From: an uncultured Pelagibacteraceae bacterium
Lineage (GTDB): Bacteria; Pseudomonadota; Alphaproteobacteria; Pelagibacterales; Pelagibacteraceae
Length of the DNA: 64,000 nt
Reading direction: 5' to 3'
NCBI GenBank assembly: GCA_902586125.1
Contig: CACIGI010000002.1
Coordinates: 1 to 64,000 of the forward strand
Shown: in pieces, positions 63,707 through 64,000 of the stretch
Position numbering within the stretch: position 1 is the stretch's first letter
Layout: each line of letters begins with the position of its first letter
Program-made: the position numbers and the translations under genes
Notes under the pieces: model-generated
Databases searched by the model: none
Told to the model about the DNA's origin: nothing
The model's input: the letters and a program-made list of their open reading frames with translations, nothing else

Positions 63707-64000
63707 ATGAAAATTAAAATTTTAGTACCTATTTATAACGACTGGCAATCAGCTTCAAAATTACTGGAAGAGATTGATAATAATATTTCGGATTTAGATC
63801 ACGAAATCTCTATGATTATTGTCAATGATGCTTCAACACACGATCGTCAAGATGAGCAAAGAGATTTTAAGAATCTACATTCAATTAAAATTCTAAATAT
63901 GAAAATTAATCAAGGTCACGCTAGATGTATCGCAACTGGATTGAAATATATCTTTGAAAAAGAAGACTTTGATTATGTAATTCCAATGGACGGAGATGGA
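63707..64000 (+). CDS. family 2 glycosyltransferase (partial, cut by window end)
   Basis: Ninety-eight codons are visible from ATG 63707. MKIKILVPIYNDWQSASKLL, then IIVNDASTHDR, NQGHARCIATGLKYI and VIPMDGDG form the GT-A fold with the UDP-sugar-binding Asp and the DxD-type metal site. Enzymes of this kind beside a GT39-like protein often make polyprenyl-phosphate sugars (dolichol-phosphate mannose synthase type) that the partner then uses. The C-terminal part is outside the window. Confidence 0.85.
   Translation, partial: MKIKILVPIYNDWQSASKLLEEIDNNISDLDHEISMIIVNDASTHDRQDEQRDFKNLHSIKILNMKINQGHARCIATGLKYIFEKEDFDYVIPMDGDG

Overview
The window is chromosomal DNA of a streamlined marine alphaproteobacterium, almost certainly SAR11 (Pelagibacterales). 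The evidence is very high A+T, intergenic gaps of mostly a few bases, many start/stop overlaps, and a proteorhodopsin - ferredoxin - ferredoxin reductase cluster. Genus-level placement is inferred from gene content; no search was run.

Layout. 1-3146: a partial ADP-ribosylglycohydrolase-like gene, trxB, an ELM1-family protein, a putative 2OG-Fe(II) oxygenase and a small membrane protein. 3254-7649: carB and carA. 7775-11910: a YqeY-like gene, dnaG and rpoD, followed by a tRNA-Val(GAC) with very unusual D and T loops. 12055-19852: a 7.8 kb island inserted in a CAT-anticodon tRNA gene. 19813-22954: the restored tRNA, a methyltransferase, mlaC, mlaA and an AmpD-like amidase. 23003-44323: rnpB and a long division/cell-wall (dcw) cluster, mraZ-ftsZ-rsmH-ftsL-ftsI-murEF-mraY-murD-ftsW-murG-murC-murB-ddl-ftsQ-(ftsA-like)-lpxC-bamD-ligA. 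44303-58533: housekeeping genes (aminopeptidase P family, UvrD, AsmA-like, fumC, a MazG-like gene, nadC, nadA, tRNA-Leu, ygfZ, dihydroorotase, an SMR transporter, a propionyl-CoA synthetase). 58681-61554: a blue-type proteorhodopsin, 2Fe-2S ferredoxin, TrxR-like ferredoxin reductase and a GST. 61551-64000: two tiny ORFs, a DksA-like gene and two glycosyltransferases, the last cut by the window end.

The island is the most notable part. It encodes an exported trypsin-like protease with seven 13-residue Ca-binding-type repeats, two exported caspase-fold (C14) proteases (one with 17 MORN repeats), a small ECF-type sigma factor, a membrane-anchored anti-sigma candidate, and six very small exported proteins. 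Five transcription units, including the one that encodes the sigma factor, are preceded by the same element, TGAATAA-N14-CGTTA. This has the geometry of an ECF promoter (pentamer - 16 nt - CGTT). Four of these units also share an identical leader of about 35 nt and near-identical signal peptides, while the mature peptides differ. I infer a self-regulated envelope system in which proteolysis, an anti-sigma factor and an ECF sigma factor control small exported peptides. The island begins with a 40-nt copy of the 5' half of the tRNA and ends inside the complete tRNA, and it has TTTACCAAC arm-like repeats 75-80 nt inside each end. This is the footprint of a tyrosine-recombinase insertion, but no integrase remains.

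Other points of interest are a strongly reduced FtsA-like protein in the ftsA position, ftsZ moved to the head of the dcw cluster, a MurE-MurF fusion, a textbook MraZ operator, and two adjacent palindromes upstream of proteorhodopsin.
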